Shown here: positions 23,529-30,707 of the stretch, piece after piece
Numbering within the stretch: position 1 is the first letter of the stretch
Layout of the letters: each line of letters opens with the position of its first letter
Origin: Planctomycetota bacterium
Lineage (GTDB): Bacteria; Planctomycetota; GCA-002687715
Length of the DNA: 35,472 bases
Direction of reading: 5' to 3'
NCBI GenBank assembly: GCA_002683135.1
Contig: NYSS01000005.1
Location: 1 to 35,472, forward strand
The notes under the pieces: generated by a model
Told to the model about the DNA's origin: nothing
Database searches by the model: none
Seen by the model: the letters and a program-made list of their open reading frames with translations, nothing else
Position numbers and translations under genes: made by a program

Positions 23529-24638
23529 CTACGAATTCTCGTCAGCAACACGACGGTACAACGTCGCGTGCATCTCGCCCGAAACATCGCGCGAGAACCG
23601 CGATCGGCAACGGGCGCGACCGGCCCGCCCCATGGCGTCGCGGCGGTCCGGATCGGACAGCAGCAGCGCGAGCGCGTCGGAGAGCGCCGCCCGGTCACCC
23701 ACTCCGACCAGCAACCCGGTCTCCGCCTCGACGACCTGCTCCGGGATACCCCCGACCCGCGTCCCCACCACCGGCAGCCCCGCCGCCATCGCCTCCAGGA
23801 CGGTCACGGGGAGATTGTCGCCATGGGAAGGGAGGACGAACACGTCGGACGCCTGGTAGAGGCCGACGAGCCGTTCCGCGTCGACCTCACCGAGGACGAG
23901 CGCGCCGCCCGGGGCCGTCACGCCCTCCAGGTGCCCCGCGATCGCGAGCGTCGCATCTGGCACGAGCTCGCGCACCGCCCCGAACGCCGCCAGGAGATCC
24001 GGCAAGCCCTTGCGGTGATCTTCCGGGCTGTACATGTTGCCGACGAACAACGCGACCGGCCCCGTCTCCGGCAGCCCCACCCGTGCGCGCCGCGGCGCAT
24101 CACCTGCGTATCGCTCCGTGTCCACGCTGTACGGGATCACGCTGGTCGGCTGCTTCCCCCACTCCGAACGCGACAGGCGTCGGCCCATCCACTCGGAGGG
24201 GCAGATGACATGAACGTCGAGGGCGCGACTCACGCGGCGCTTGGCTAGGCGCTCCATGATGCGGTAATTGGGACGCCATCGTCGCAACGGTCCGAGGGCG
24301 GGGCACCCGAAGCAGAACCCATTTCGGAAGCACTCCCAGCATTCGATGCCGTACTGATTAACGACATATGGATCGTGCGCGGTGAAGACCACCGGCCACC
24401 TGGCCGCGAGCGCGGAGATCAGACCGTACTCCCAGCTCTGGTACCAGCAATGCAGGTGCACCACGTCTGGCGCGAAGGCATCGAGCTCGCGCCAGAGGGC
24501 TTCCCGTGACTCCGCCCGCTCTCCGCGCGGGAAGTAGGTCGCCTCGATCCCCTTGCCCGGACCCCACTCCAGCACCTCCTTGGCCGCTGTCGTAGCGCCA
24601 CCCCCCTGGAGCTGGTTGATGATCGCGACCCGGACCAC
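23529..24638 (-). CDS. Glycosyltransferase family 4
   Basis: A 369-residue GT-B glycosyltransferase. The start is taken as GTG at 24638 (VVRVAIINQLQGGGATTAAK), 5 bases after the stop of the upstream GT2. A longer open frame to 24773 only overlaps that gene. The N-terminal domain has DVVHLHCWYQSW and VVFTAHDPYV. Immediately after that comes a Cys-rich segment, ECWECFRNGFCFGCP, like those in the neighbouring GT4 enzymes. The C-terminal domain has VALFVGNMYSPEDHRKGLPD, a donor-site segment VFVLPSHGDNLPVTVLEAMA, and GLPVVGTRVGGIPEQV. It would add one sugar to a growing surface glycan; donor and acceptor are unknown. It sits in the middle of a minus-strand run of three glycosyltransferases. Confidence 0.92.
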   Translation of the reverse strand: MVRVAIINQLQGGGATTAAKEVLEWGPGKGIEATYFPRGERAESREALWRELDAFAPDVVHLHCWYQSWEYGLISALAARWPVVFTAHDPYVVNQYGIECWECFRNGFCFGCPALGPLRRWRPNYRIMERLAKRRVSRALDVHVICPSEWMGRRLSRSEWGKQPTSVIPYSVDTERYAGDAPRRARVGLPETGPVALFVGNMYSPEDHRKGLPDLLAAFGAVRELVPDATLAIAGHLEGVTAPGGALVLGEVDAERLVGLYQASDVFVLPSHGDNLPVTVLEAMAAGLPVVGTRVGGIPEQVVEAETGLLVGVGDRAALSDALALLLSDPDRRDAMGRAGRARCRSRFSRDVSGEMHATLYRRVADENS

Positions 24639-24643
24639 CGCGC

Positions 24644-25633
24644 TCAAACGTGGTGCCCCGCGATCTTGTCCCAGATCTTCCAGAGGCCGCGCCGGCCCTG
24701 CTGGTTGGAGAGCGGCCCAAGAAACTGAGCCAGATTCTGGGTGAACGTGAACAGCGGGATCTTCAGCGTCCACCAGATCTTCTCCGGGATGGAGAGATCA
24801 CGGTCCGCCCAGACCGCCTTCGCGAGATGGCGGGACTGCCCTGCCGCGTATTCGAACACGTTCCTCAGCCGCGGCGCGAGGCGCAGCCCTACCAGGTTAT
24901 TGACGTTTTGATGATCGAGGTAAGCGCGCCGAAACTCGTACCAGATCGAGTTGTCGTGGCTATGAATAACCGCGACCCGGGGCTCCATGACGATCTTGTA
25001 GCCGGCGAGGATCGCACCCTTCGCCCAGGTCACGTCCTCCCCGAACCGACGGCGGGGGAAGGGATACTCGAGCGCCACGCGGCGACGAACAGCGGATGCG
25101 ACGTTATCGAACGCGATCGTGCGCCAGCGCTCCACGTGGTCGAGGTCGTTCCAAAACGCCTCCTGTGACGACACCTGCCTCACCTCGGGTTCACCTCCTC
25201 CACGAACCCAGGTCTGCAGCCGCCACTTCAAGAACGGGCTGCAGTTCGGGCGCGGGATCTGGTTGCAATACGCCCCCGCGACCTCCTGGTCCTCAAAATT
25301 GGAAACCAGCCGGTGTAACCAGTCGCGGGACTCGGGCGTCGCGTCTTGCACGGTCAGGGCGACGATCTCCCCACGAGCCTCATGCACCGCCCGATTACGC
25401 GTGAGCCCGTGATCGAATTCGCTGTTGTCGATACTGGTCACGCGGATGCCATGTCGCTTAAGCCGCTCGATGGTCCCGTCCTTCGACCCGGAGTCGATCG
25501 CAAAGATCTCGTAGGGCCACGACGTCTCCTGCGCCTTGAGCTCCGTCAGCACCTCCTCGAACAGTTCGCCGCCGTTCCAGGTCGGTATGAACACGGTTAC
25601 GAAAGGATGAGGGTCGTCAGGCGCGAACGGCAT
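24644..25633 (-). CDS. Glycosyltransferase family 2, rhamnosyltransferase-like
   Basis: A 329-residue GT-A enzyme. The N-terminal nucleotide-binding region is PFVTVFIPTWNGGELFEEVL, followed by YEIFAIDSGSKDGTIERLKR and FDHGLTRNRAV, a pattern typical of rhamnosyltransferase-like GT2 proteins. The metal-binding DXD position reads VQDATP. A late GEDVTWAKGAILAG segment supplies the catalytic-base-like ED. The C-terminal part (VFEYAAGQSRHLAKAVWADR and beyond) is helical, with a hydrophobic stretch that could sit on the membrane. It ends 5 bases before the GTG start of the next GT4 and begins 16 bases after the stop of the GT4 at 25650. These spacings indicate one operon. The transferred sugar (possibly rhamnose or another deoxyhexose) is inferred from family resemblance only. 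Confidence 0.9.
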   Translation of the reverse strand: MPFAPDDPHPFVTVFIPTWNGGELFEEVLTELKAQETSWPYEIFAIDSGSKDGTIERLKRHGIRVTSIDNSEFDHGLTRNRAVHEARGEIVALTVQDATPESRDWLHRLVSNFEDQEVAGAYCNQIPRPNCSPFLKWRLQTWVRGGGEPEVRQVSSQEAFWNDLDHVERWRTIAFDNVASAVRRRVALEYPFPRRRFGEDVTWAKGAILAGYKIVMEPRVAVIHSHDNSIWYEFRRAYLDHQNVNNLVGLRLAPRLRNVFEYAAGQSRHLAKAVWADRDLSIPEKIWWTLKIPLFTFTQNLAQFLGPLSNQQGRRGLWKIWDKIAGHHV

Positions 25634-25649
25634 AGTGGAAGAAGCTCGG

Positions 25650-27311
25650 TCACGAATCCTCGGTCACGGTCACCTTGCGTGTCTTCACGGGGCCCTGCAC
25701 GTCCCAGCGGTCGATCGGCAGGACGCCCTCCGAGACGATCGTCCGGCTCTTGCCAGGGGCCCCCCCCACTTCATGGCGTGCTCCCGGGCGCGCGCGAGGC
25801 AGATCCCGTTTGCGAACCACCGGGGCGCCACCAGCGCCGGCGCTCTGCTCGCCCACCTCCCGGTCTTCAGGGGAAACCTGACCGGATGGGGAAGCACGTC
25901 TCCCGCGCGCGCCCGTAGGCCGGGCGGGCGGAGCAGGCTGCTCCTCGGGTGGAGCAACCGCCTTAGCCAACGGCGCGTCGGTCGGAAAGTACGACGGCGC
26001 CACGACGAGGCCCTTGGCCCGCTTCCGAGCCAGGCGCACGGCCCGGGCATAGACGTCCTCCAGCTCCTCTGCGTAATCCGTCAGCGACTTCACTGACGTT
26101 CCCCGGTTCAAGAAGCGTTGGCGGTACTGATCGTCGTCAATCAGCCGCTCCAGCTTCTCCCGAAGATCCCCCGGGTCGCCGGTTCGGAAGAAGACACCGT
26201 CCTGCTCACCATCCAGGGCCTCGCGCATGGCGCCGAGGTCCGATGCGACGACCGGGAGACCCGCCAGCAACCCCTCACGAATGGTCAAGCAGAACGTCTC
26301 CCACCAAAGTGAGGGCACGACGAGGACGTCAACGTTCTCGAGCATCCCGGGGACGTCCGCCGGTGCATACTCGCCGTGGAAGTGAATGTTGCCCGCGCCC
26401 TCCGCCATGCCCCGTATGCGATCCCCGTAGGTCGTATCCTCGTGGAACGACTCCATGGCGCCGAAGATGTCCAGGTCGATGTCCGAACGACCCATGGCCC
26501 GGAACGCCTCGATGAGGACGTGCACCCCCTTGACCGGAGTGACAGACCCGATGAACGCGATTCGCTTGACCGGGTCCGGCCCCCGATGCCGCGCGGCAAA
26601 CGGCGCGTGATCCATGCCGTGAGGCAAGGAGACGATGCGATCAGGATCGATCCGGGCCTCGAGCATGCGTTCGCGATGAAACGCGCTCGGAGTCACCAGG
26701 AGGTCGACGAGATTGAGGGCGTACGCCATGTGCCGGTCGTATTCGGCGAGGATCTGCGGGGACAGCTCCCCCCGTTCATCGACGATGGTCGGGTGCTCTC
26801 CACGGGAGTGGAACATGTGAGGCCACATGCCGCCGAGGCAGTCGAAGCAGCGGTCCCGGACGATGTCGTCACACAGGTGCAGATCGGTCATCATGCGCTG
26901 CCCGCGTGGGCACACCGTCCAGAAGTCATGCAGCGTCATGACGCAGGGGATCCCGCGGCTCTTGATCGCCTCGACGATGGTCGTGCTGAGGCCGGTCAGG
27001 TGGTGGATATGAACCAGCCCGGGCTTGAACTCTCCGAGCTCCCCCAAGAAGGCCTCGTGGACGCGCTCGTTCTTGTACGTCCAGGGAAACGACCAGGAAT
27101 CCTGGTACGTGTTGTTCACCCGCGTGACGCCGATATTGCCCAGCCACTCGGTCGTCACCTCGTATTCAGGCCGATCCGGCCGCCCCGTACGGGCGAATAC
27201 GCCGACCTGGTGCCCACGCGCGCTCAGCGCCTGGGCGGCCTGGGCGGCGTGCGCCTCGGTCCCGCCGCGCCCTTCGGGCGGCCAGACATGGATGACCTTG
27301 AGGATCCTCAT
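25650..27311 (-). CDS. Glycosyltransferase family 4 with a long tail that may contain frameshifts
   Basis: A 553-residue reading frame. The enzyme part (about 1-435) begins MRILKVIHVWPPEGRGGTEA, has TLHDFWTVCPRGQRMM followed by a Cys cluster (CFDC), then IAFIGSVTPVKGVHVLIEAF and a donor site LVVPSLWWETFCLTIREGL. The frame is open 32 codons upstream, but the ATG at 27311 gives the family N-terminus. From about residue 440 the tail is rich in Pro, Ala, Gly and Arg and has poor GC3, unlike the rest. Another minus-strand frame over about 25770-25890 has high GC3 and reads like protein (LVAPRWFANGICLARAREHA). The original frame becomes protein-like again after a G8 tract at 25760-25767. Two compensating frame changes, or sequencing errors, are therefore likely in the tail. 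The enzyme part itself looks intact. Confidence 0.85.
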   Translation of the reverse strand: MRILKVIHVWPPEGRGGTEAHAAQAAQALSARGHQVGVFARTGRPDRPEYEVTTEWLGNIGVTRVNNTYQDSWSFPWTYKNERVHEAFLGELGEFKPGLVHIHHLTGLSTTIVEAIKSRGIPCVMTLHDFWTVCPRGQRMMTDLHLCDDIVRDRCFDCLGGMWPHMFHSRGEHPTIVDERGELSPQILAEYDRHMAYALNLVDLLVTPSAFHRERMLEARIDPDRIVSLPHGMDHAPFAARHRGPDPVKRIAFIGSVTPVKGVHVLIEAFRAMGRSDIDLDIFGAMESFHEDTTYGDRIRGMAEGAGNIHFHGEYAPADVPGMLENVDVLVVPSLWWETFCLTIREGLLAGLPVVASDLGAMREALDGEQDGVFFRTGDPGDLREKLERLIDDDQYRQRFLNRGTSVKSLTDYAEELEDVYARAVRLARKRAKGLVVAPSYFPTDAPLAKAVAPPEEQPAPPARPTGARGRRASPSGQVSPEDREVGEQSAGAGGAPVVRKRDLPRARPGARHEVGGAPGKSRTIVSEGVLPIDRWDVQGPVKTRKVTVTEDS

Positions 27312-27515
27312 GACGGCGTGATGCTCGGCTACTCCGCGAGCCTCGTGGGCCCCGAAGCCCTCCTCACTCTGCGGATTCTTCCGCAACCTCGATCTCCGCA
27401 AGGGCAAGTGCCCGCATAACCGGACAGGTTGTCTTGCAGTTCGCCCATGGCCACGGATACTTGGTGGGCCAGCACCATACTAACGGTTGTCCCGCTTACC
27501 GCCGATCATCACCCC
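27312..27515. other. Divergent intergenic region between two GT4 genes
   Basis: These 204 bases lie between the minus-strand ATG at 27311 and the plus-strand ATG at 27516, so they should carry both promoters. The reading frames that cross it look like upstream extensions without family resemblance. I saw no clear ribosome-binding site next to either start, and only a weak TTGCAG...GATACT pair (from about 27434), not strong enough to call. Confidence 0.45.
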
Positions 27516-29024
27516 ATGCGGATCCTCCACGTCACTCACGAGCTGCCCCCCTACGAGCTCGCTGGCACGGCTATCTACAGCCTGAATATCGCGCGGGCGC
27601 AGTCGCAGCACCATGATGTCTTCATCTTCGCGCGGCTGCAGGATCCGGAGATCGAGGCCTACCGCCAGAGCACGGAACTGCGGGACGGCTGCACCATCAA
27701 GTTCGTCAATATCGCCGACATCGCGTGGACGCCATTCGAAGATTCCTACGTGGCCCCCAAGGCCGAGCGGATCTTCCGCGACTTCGTCGACGAAGTACGG
27801 CCCGACATCATCCACTTCCAGCACATCGTCGGCCTGGGTGCCGGCACCCTCGACGCCGTCCGCGAGCTCGGCATCAAGACGCTGTTCACCCTGCACGACT
27901 TCTGGACCATGTGCCCGATGGGCCAGCGCATGTGCTACACGGACAACGTCATTTGTGACCCCATCGACTTCGGCAAATGCGGGCCCTGCGTGTTCGGAGA
28001 TGGATGGCAGGGGCTCCAGGGCACGGAGACGCGAGACACCGGGGCGGAGGACGTCGCCGAGCCCAAGGCGAGCGGCCGGGGCTTCAGCGCGTACTACGGT
28101 CGCCGTTACGCCGAGACACCGGGGAGATTTGCGCGGCGACCGCGAGCCATGGTCCGCGCTGCCCAGCAAACGCTGCGCGACCTGTTCAGCAAAAAAGCCG
28201 ATGACGACGGGAGCCTCCCGTTCACGGAGAGCCCATTCGAACATCGGTTCAATGTCTTGCGCGAGAAACTCCACCAGGTGGATTTGCTGATCACTCCTTC
28301 AGCCTTCCTGCGCGACGAGTTCATCACCCACTTCTCCCTCTCCCCAACCCAGATCATCCACTCGGCAAACGGCATGGACTTTGGCTACGTGAAGTCGCTA
28401 CCGAAGACGCCGTCTGACAGGCTGCGCTTTGGCTTCACGGGCTCGATCATTCCCACCAAGGGGGTCCGCGTTCTCGTCGATGGCTTCATCGAGGCCGCGA
28501 AGGAGCACGATGACATCGCGCTGGAGGTCTACGGCGCCCCGAACCGCTGGACCCAGAGCTTCCTGGATGAGCTGCAGGCTGTCGCGGATAGCAGCCCCTG
28601 CTCGGATCGCATTACGTTCCACGGACGCTTCGACAACAAGCGCGTGGGCGAAGTCCTCGCCGACATGGATGTCCTCGTCCTCCCGTCTATCTGGTTCGAG
28701 AACGCGCCGCTGACCCTCAACGAAGCGGCCATGACCCGAACGCCGGTGATCGTCTCCGACCGCGGCGGCATGCTCGAATTCGCCCGAGCCAACAATTACG
28801 GCCGGACGTTCGAGCTGGGCAACGCTCACTCCCTGGCCGAGGTGATGAAGGAGCTCGCGTCCGACCGCTCCCTCGTAGAAGGGCTCGCCGGAAACCCGCC
28901 GCCGATCAAGTCCGTCGCCCGAAACGCGGAGGAGTTGATCAGCGTCTACCAGCACCTCCTCGGCGACAGCTACGTCGCTCCGACCCTCGACGAGCAGACG
29001 CGCACCCGTGGCGGGTGCGTGTAG
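27516..29024 (+). CDS. Glycosyltransferase family 4 with a Cys-rich insert and a long central insertion
   Basis: A 502-residue GT-B enzyme starting MRILHVTHELPPYELAGTAI. The acceptor domain contains DIIHFQHIVGLGAGTLDAVR and TLFTLHDFWTMCPMGQRMCY (His127, Cys133), then further cysteines ending in KCGPCVFG. A charged insertion of about 80 residues (roughly 165-245), rich in Arg, Glu and Gly, precedes the second domain. The donor domain starts RLRFGFTGSIIPTKGVRVLV and has LVLPSIWFENAPLTLNEAAM and PVIVSDRGGMLEFARANN. It is divergent from the GT4 at 25650-27311 and shares the HDFW/CP signature with it, so the two are likely paralogues serving the same glycan. An open frame to 27429 exists but lacks family features. 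The donor is unknown. Confidence 0.91.
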   Translation: MRILHVTHELPPYELAGTAIYSLNIARAQSQHHDVFIFARLQDPEIEAYRQSTELRDGCTIKFVNIADIAWTPFEDSYVAPKAERIFRDFVDEVRPDIIHFQHIVGLGAGTLDAVRELGIKTLFTLHDFWTMCPMGQRMCYTDNVICDPIDFGKCGPCVFGDGWQGLQGTETRDTGAEDVAEPKASGRGFSAYYGRRYAETPGRFARRPRAMVRAAQQTLRDLFSKKADDDGSLPFTESPFEHRFNVLREKLHQVDLLITPSAFLRDEFITHFSLSPTQIIHSANGMDFGYVKSLPKTPSDRLRFGFTGSIIPTKGVRVLVDGFIEAAKEHDDIALEVYGAPNRWTQSFLDELQAVADSSPCSDRITFHGRFDNKRVGEVLADMDVLVLPSIWFENAPLTLNEAAMTRTPVIVSDRGGMLEFARANNYGRTFELGNAHSLAEVMKELASDRSLVEGLAGNPPPIKSVARNAEELISVYQHLLGDSYVAPTLDEQTRTRGGCV

Positions 29025-29056
29025 TTCAATTGCACCCGGGTCGGCGCCCGCGCGCT

Positions 29057-29416
29057 CTACAGCACGCGATCGCCCAGGATGACCACCCGAGCGGCGCCGT
29101 CTTCCGACGCGAGCGCTTCGACGCGGTAGGGGACGGCGGCCCCGCTCCTGTTCATGATCTCAACGGCGCCGCGGCGATGAGCGATCGTCTCGTAAGTCTG
29201 ACCCGGCGCCAGGGTCGTCGTCGCCACGACCTCTCCCGTGGGCGCTCGGCGAAGCAGCTCCAATGTGCTGGACCCGAGGTTCTCGATGATGACTCTCCGC
29301 CCCTCGATGCCGACCACGACGGCGTGCCGTGCGTCGATCTCGGAGCGGAGGAGAGCGTTGTCGCCCCCGCAAGCCGCGAGCGCGAGGAGGGTCAGGCAGA
29401 ACAAGGGGGCGCGCAT
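29057..29416 (-). CDS. Small putative lipoprotein
   Basis: A 119-residue protein beginning MRAPLFCLTLLALAACGGDN, a short lipoprotein signal with lipobox LAAC, so Cys16 would be lipidated. The mature part of about 100 residues is beta-rich (HAVVVGIEGRRVIIENLGSS, VVATTTLAPGQTYETIA, AVEIMNRSGAAVPYRVEALA) and resembles a small immunoglobulin-like or beta-sandwich domain, but no family was recognised. It is convergent with the GT4 ending at 29024, with 32 bases between the stops. The gene upstream on the same strand (29552-30373) ends 135 bases before its start, so it may have its own promoter. The lipobox makes a real exported protein likely. Confidence 0.75.
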   Translation of the reverse strand: MRAPLFCLTLLALAACGGDNALLRSEIDARHAVVVGIEGRRVIIENLGSSTLELLRRAPTGEVVATTTLAPGQTYETIAHRRGAVEIMNRSGAAVPYRVEALASEDGAARVVILGDRVL

Positions 29417-29551
29417 GGCCCCGATTGTATCCGTCAGTGGACCGCCGTGGCTGCCACGCGCCGCTGGCGCTCCATGATGTAGTCCATCACCATCACACCT
29501 ACATTTTCGGACGGTGACAGTCCGCAGCCAAGCACGCGCCGGAAATGAGGT

Positions 29552-30373
29552 TTAGGGGGCCGAGGCGCTGCGTCCCAACCACATGGCGACGAGGGATGCC
29601 GCGATGGCGGACCCGAGCGCGAGTCCGTAGAGGGCGCCTCCGGCGACGAGGACATAGCAGCCGAATTCAGAGGCACGGGCCAGCCACATGCCGCCAAAAT
29701 CGAGCAGCAAGCCAAGGAACGCGAGCATGGCGGCGCCGTGGCGGAACCAGCGGGGCCAGCAGGTAGCCAGCAGCATCCCGCAGGCGATGAGGGTGAACAC
29801 CGGGATACTCAACGCGTGGGCGTGGGTTGATTGGGCAAGGATGTCGGTGGAGATGGGGTCGAGCTTCTTCGAATAAACGAAGTTCTTCAGCGTCGGCCAG
29901 CGCTCCAGCGCCACCTCCTTGTGGGCGTCTGCGTCAGTCGCGGCGGCGCCGTGGCAACGCACGCACCGCTCGTCGATGACGTCCGCCGGGGTCAGCGCCT
30001 CCTCCGACGCCCCGGGTGGCAGCGCGTCCCAGCCCTGTTGGACCGGATCCGTCCCTCCGCCGACAGCTGATCCCTTCGACAGCCAGTCGCGGAGGATCTG
30101 CAAGTCGTCGGCGGGGGCGTCCTTCAGCCAGACCCCGTGCCGGGAGTCATCGAGCGCGGTCAGCATGGGCGCCGGCTTGTCGACGCCGTGATACGTGCCC
30201 ACCAGGTCGACCCAGGACAGCTCAGGGTCCCCGTCCTTCTGGCTGATGTGGTGCTTCATGAAGTGAAGCGACGCGGCGTACCCGCCGACGATCACCAGGA
30301 GCAGACACGTGGCCGCGACGCGGAGCGGGATGCTGAGGTCCCTCAGGTTCATGACTGGACGGGTCTCTGACAT
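29552..30373 (-). CDS. Membrane-bound monohaem c-type cytochrome-like protein
   Basis: A 273-residue membrane protein. After MSETRPVMNLRDLSIPLR comes a transmembrane helix (about 19-37). A periplasmic domain to about 175 carries one haem site, DERCVRCHGAA (CxxCH). Four further hydrophobic segments then form a C-terminal membrane bundle (SIPVFTLIACGMLLATCW, GAAMLAFLGLLLDFGGMWLA, CYVLVAGGALYGLALGSAIA). It probably moves electrons at the outer face of the cytoplasmic membrane. Histidines in the helices (STHAHALSIP) could ligate an additional haem, but that is speculation. ATG 30373 has GGGAG at good spacing and is preferred over the ATG at 30394. The gene follows the helix-hairpin-helix gene by 30 bases on the same strand. 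The electron donor and acceptor are unknown. Confidence 0.82.
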   Translation of the reverse strand: MSETRPVMNLRDLSIPLRVAATCLLLVIVGGYAASLHFMKHHISQKDGDPELSWVDLVGTYHGVDKPAPMLTALDDSRHGVWLKDAPADDLQILRDWLSKGSAVGGGTDPVQQGWDALPPGASEEALTPADVIDERCVRCHGAAATDADAHKEVALERWPTLKNFVYSKKLDPISTDILAQSTHAHALSIPVFTLIACGMLLATCWPRWFRHGAAMLAFLGLLLDFGGMWLARASEFGCYVLVAGGALYGLALGSAIAASLVAMWLGRSASAP

Positions 30374-30403
30374 CGGAATCGCTCCCTTCACCATCCGGCG
30401 GGG

Positions 30404-30688
30404 TCAGTCCTTCCAGGTCCACCACTTCCTGAGCGCGGGATCGAGGTCGGGGTTCTTGGCGGCCGCGACCGCGCAACGATAGACGTACAGCACGCAGCGA
30501 TCCATGGACCCGCCGGCAAGTCGGCGAGTCTCCTCGAACATCGTATCCGGGTCGCCCTTCGCGAGATCTTCTATCGATCGCATCCCGAGCTCCCACAGGT
30601 CTACGGAAATGCTCTTTCCAACGCCCGGTACATGACCGAAGACCGCAAACGCCATCTGCTCATCGGCGGTTGGTGTCTTGCGATCCAT
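30404..30688 (-). CDS. Helix-hairpin-helix protein of the Cdd1 ('pathogenicity locus') family
   Basis: A 94-residue protein. The core FGHVPGVGKSISVDLWELGM is a helix-hairpin-helix motif, followed by RSIEDLAKGDPDTMFEETRR and the family signature GGSMDRCVLYVYRCAVAAA. The motif order and length match the small Cdd1 family (Pfam 'pathogenicity locus'), whose function is unknown; the HhH suggests nucleic-acid binding. The frame is open 35 codons further upstream, but that part overlaps the Gfo/Idh gene and is arginine-rich noise, so the ATG at 30688 is preferred. It lies between the frameshifted Gfo/Idh gene (19-base gap) and the membrane cytochrome, apparently in one minus-strand operon, with no obvious functional link to either. 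Confidence 0.85.
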   Translation of the reverse strand: MDRKTPTADEQMAFAVFGHVPGVGKSISVDLWELGMRSIEDLAKGDPDTMFEETRRLAGGSMDRCVLYVYRCAVAAAKNPDLDPALRKWWTWKD

Positions 30689-30707
30689 GCCTGCGGTTCT
30701 CGTGGCC

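Noticed and set aside
23055-24248. Plus-strand open frame of 397 codons
   Set aside because: Opposite the flavin reductase and a GT4, both strongly supported; the frame is Arg/His-rich without any family feature.
27434-27461. Possible sigma-70 promoter TTGCAG with GATACT
   Set aside because: Both hexamers match consensus poorly and such pairs occur by chance in 200 bases; direction and start site are unsupported.
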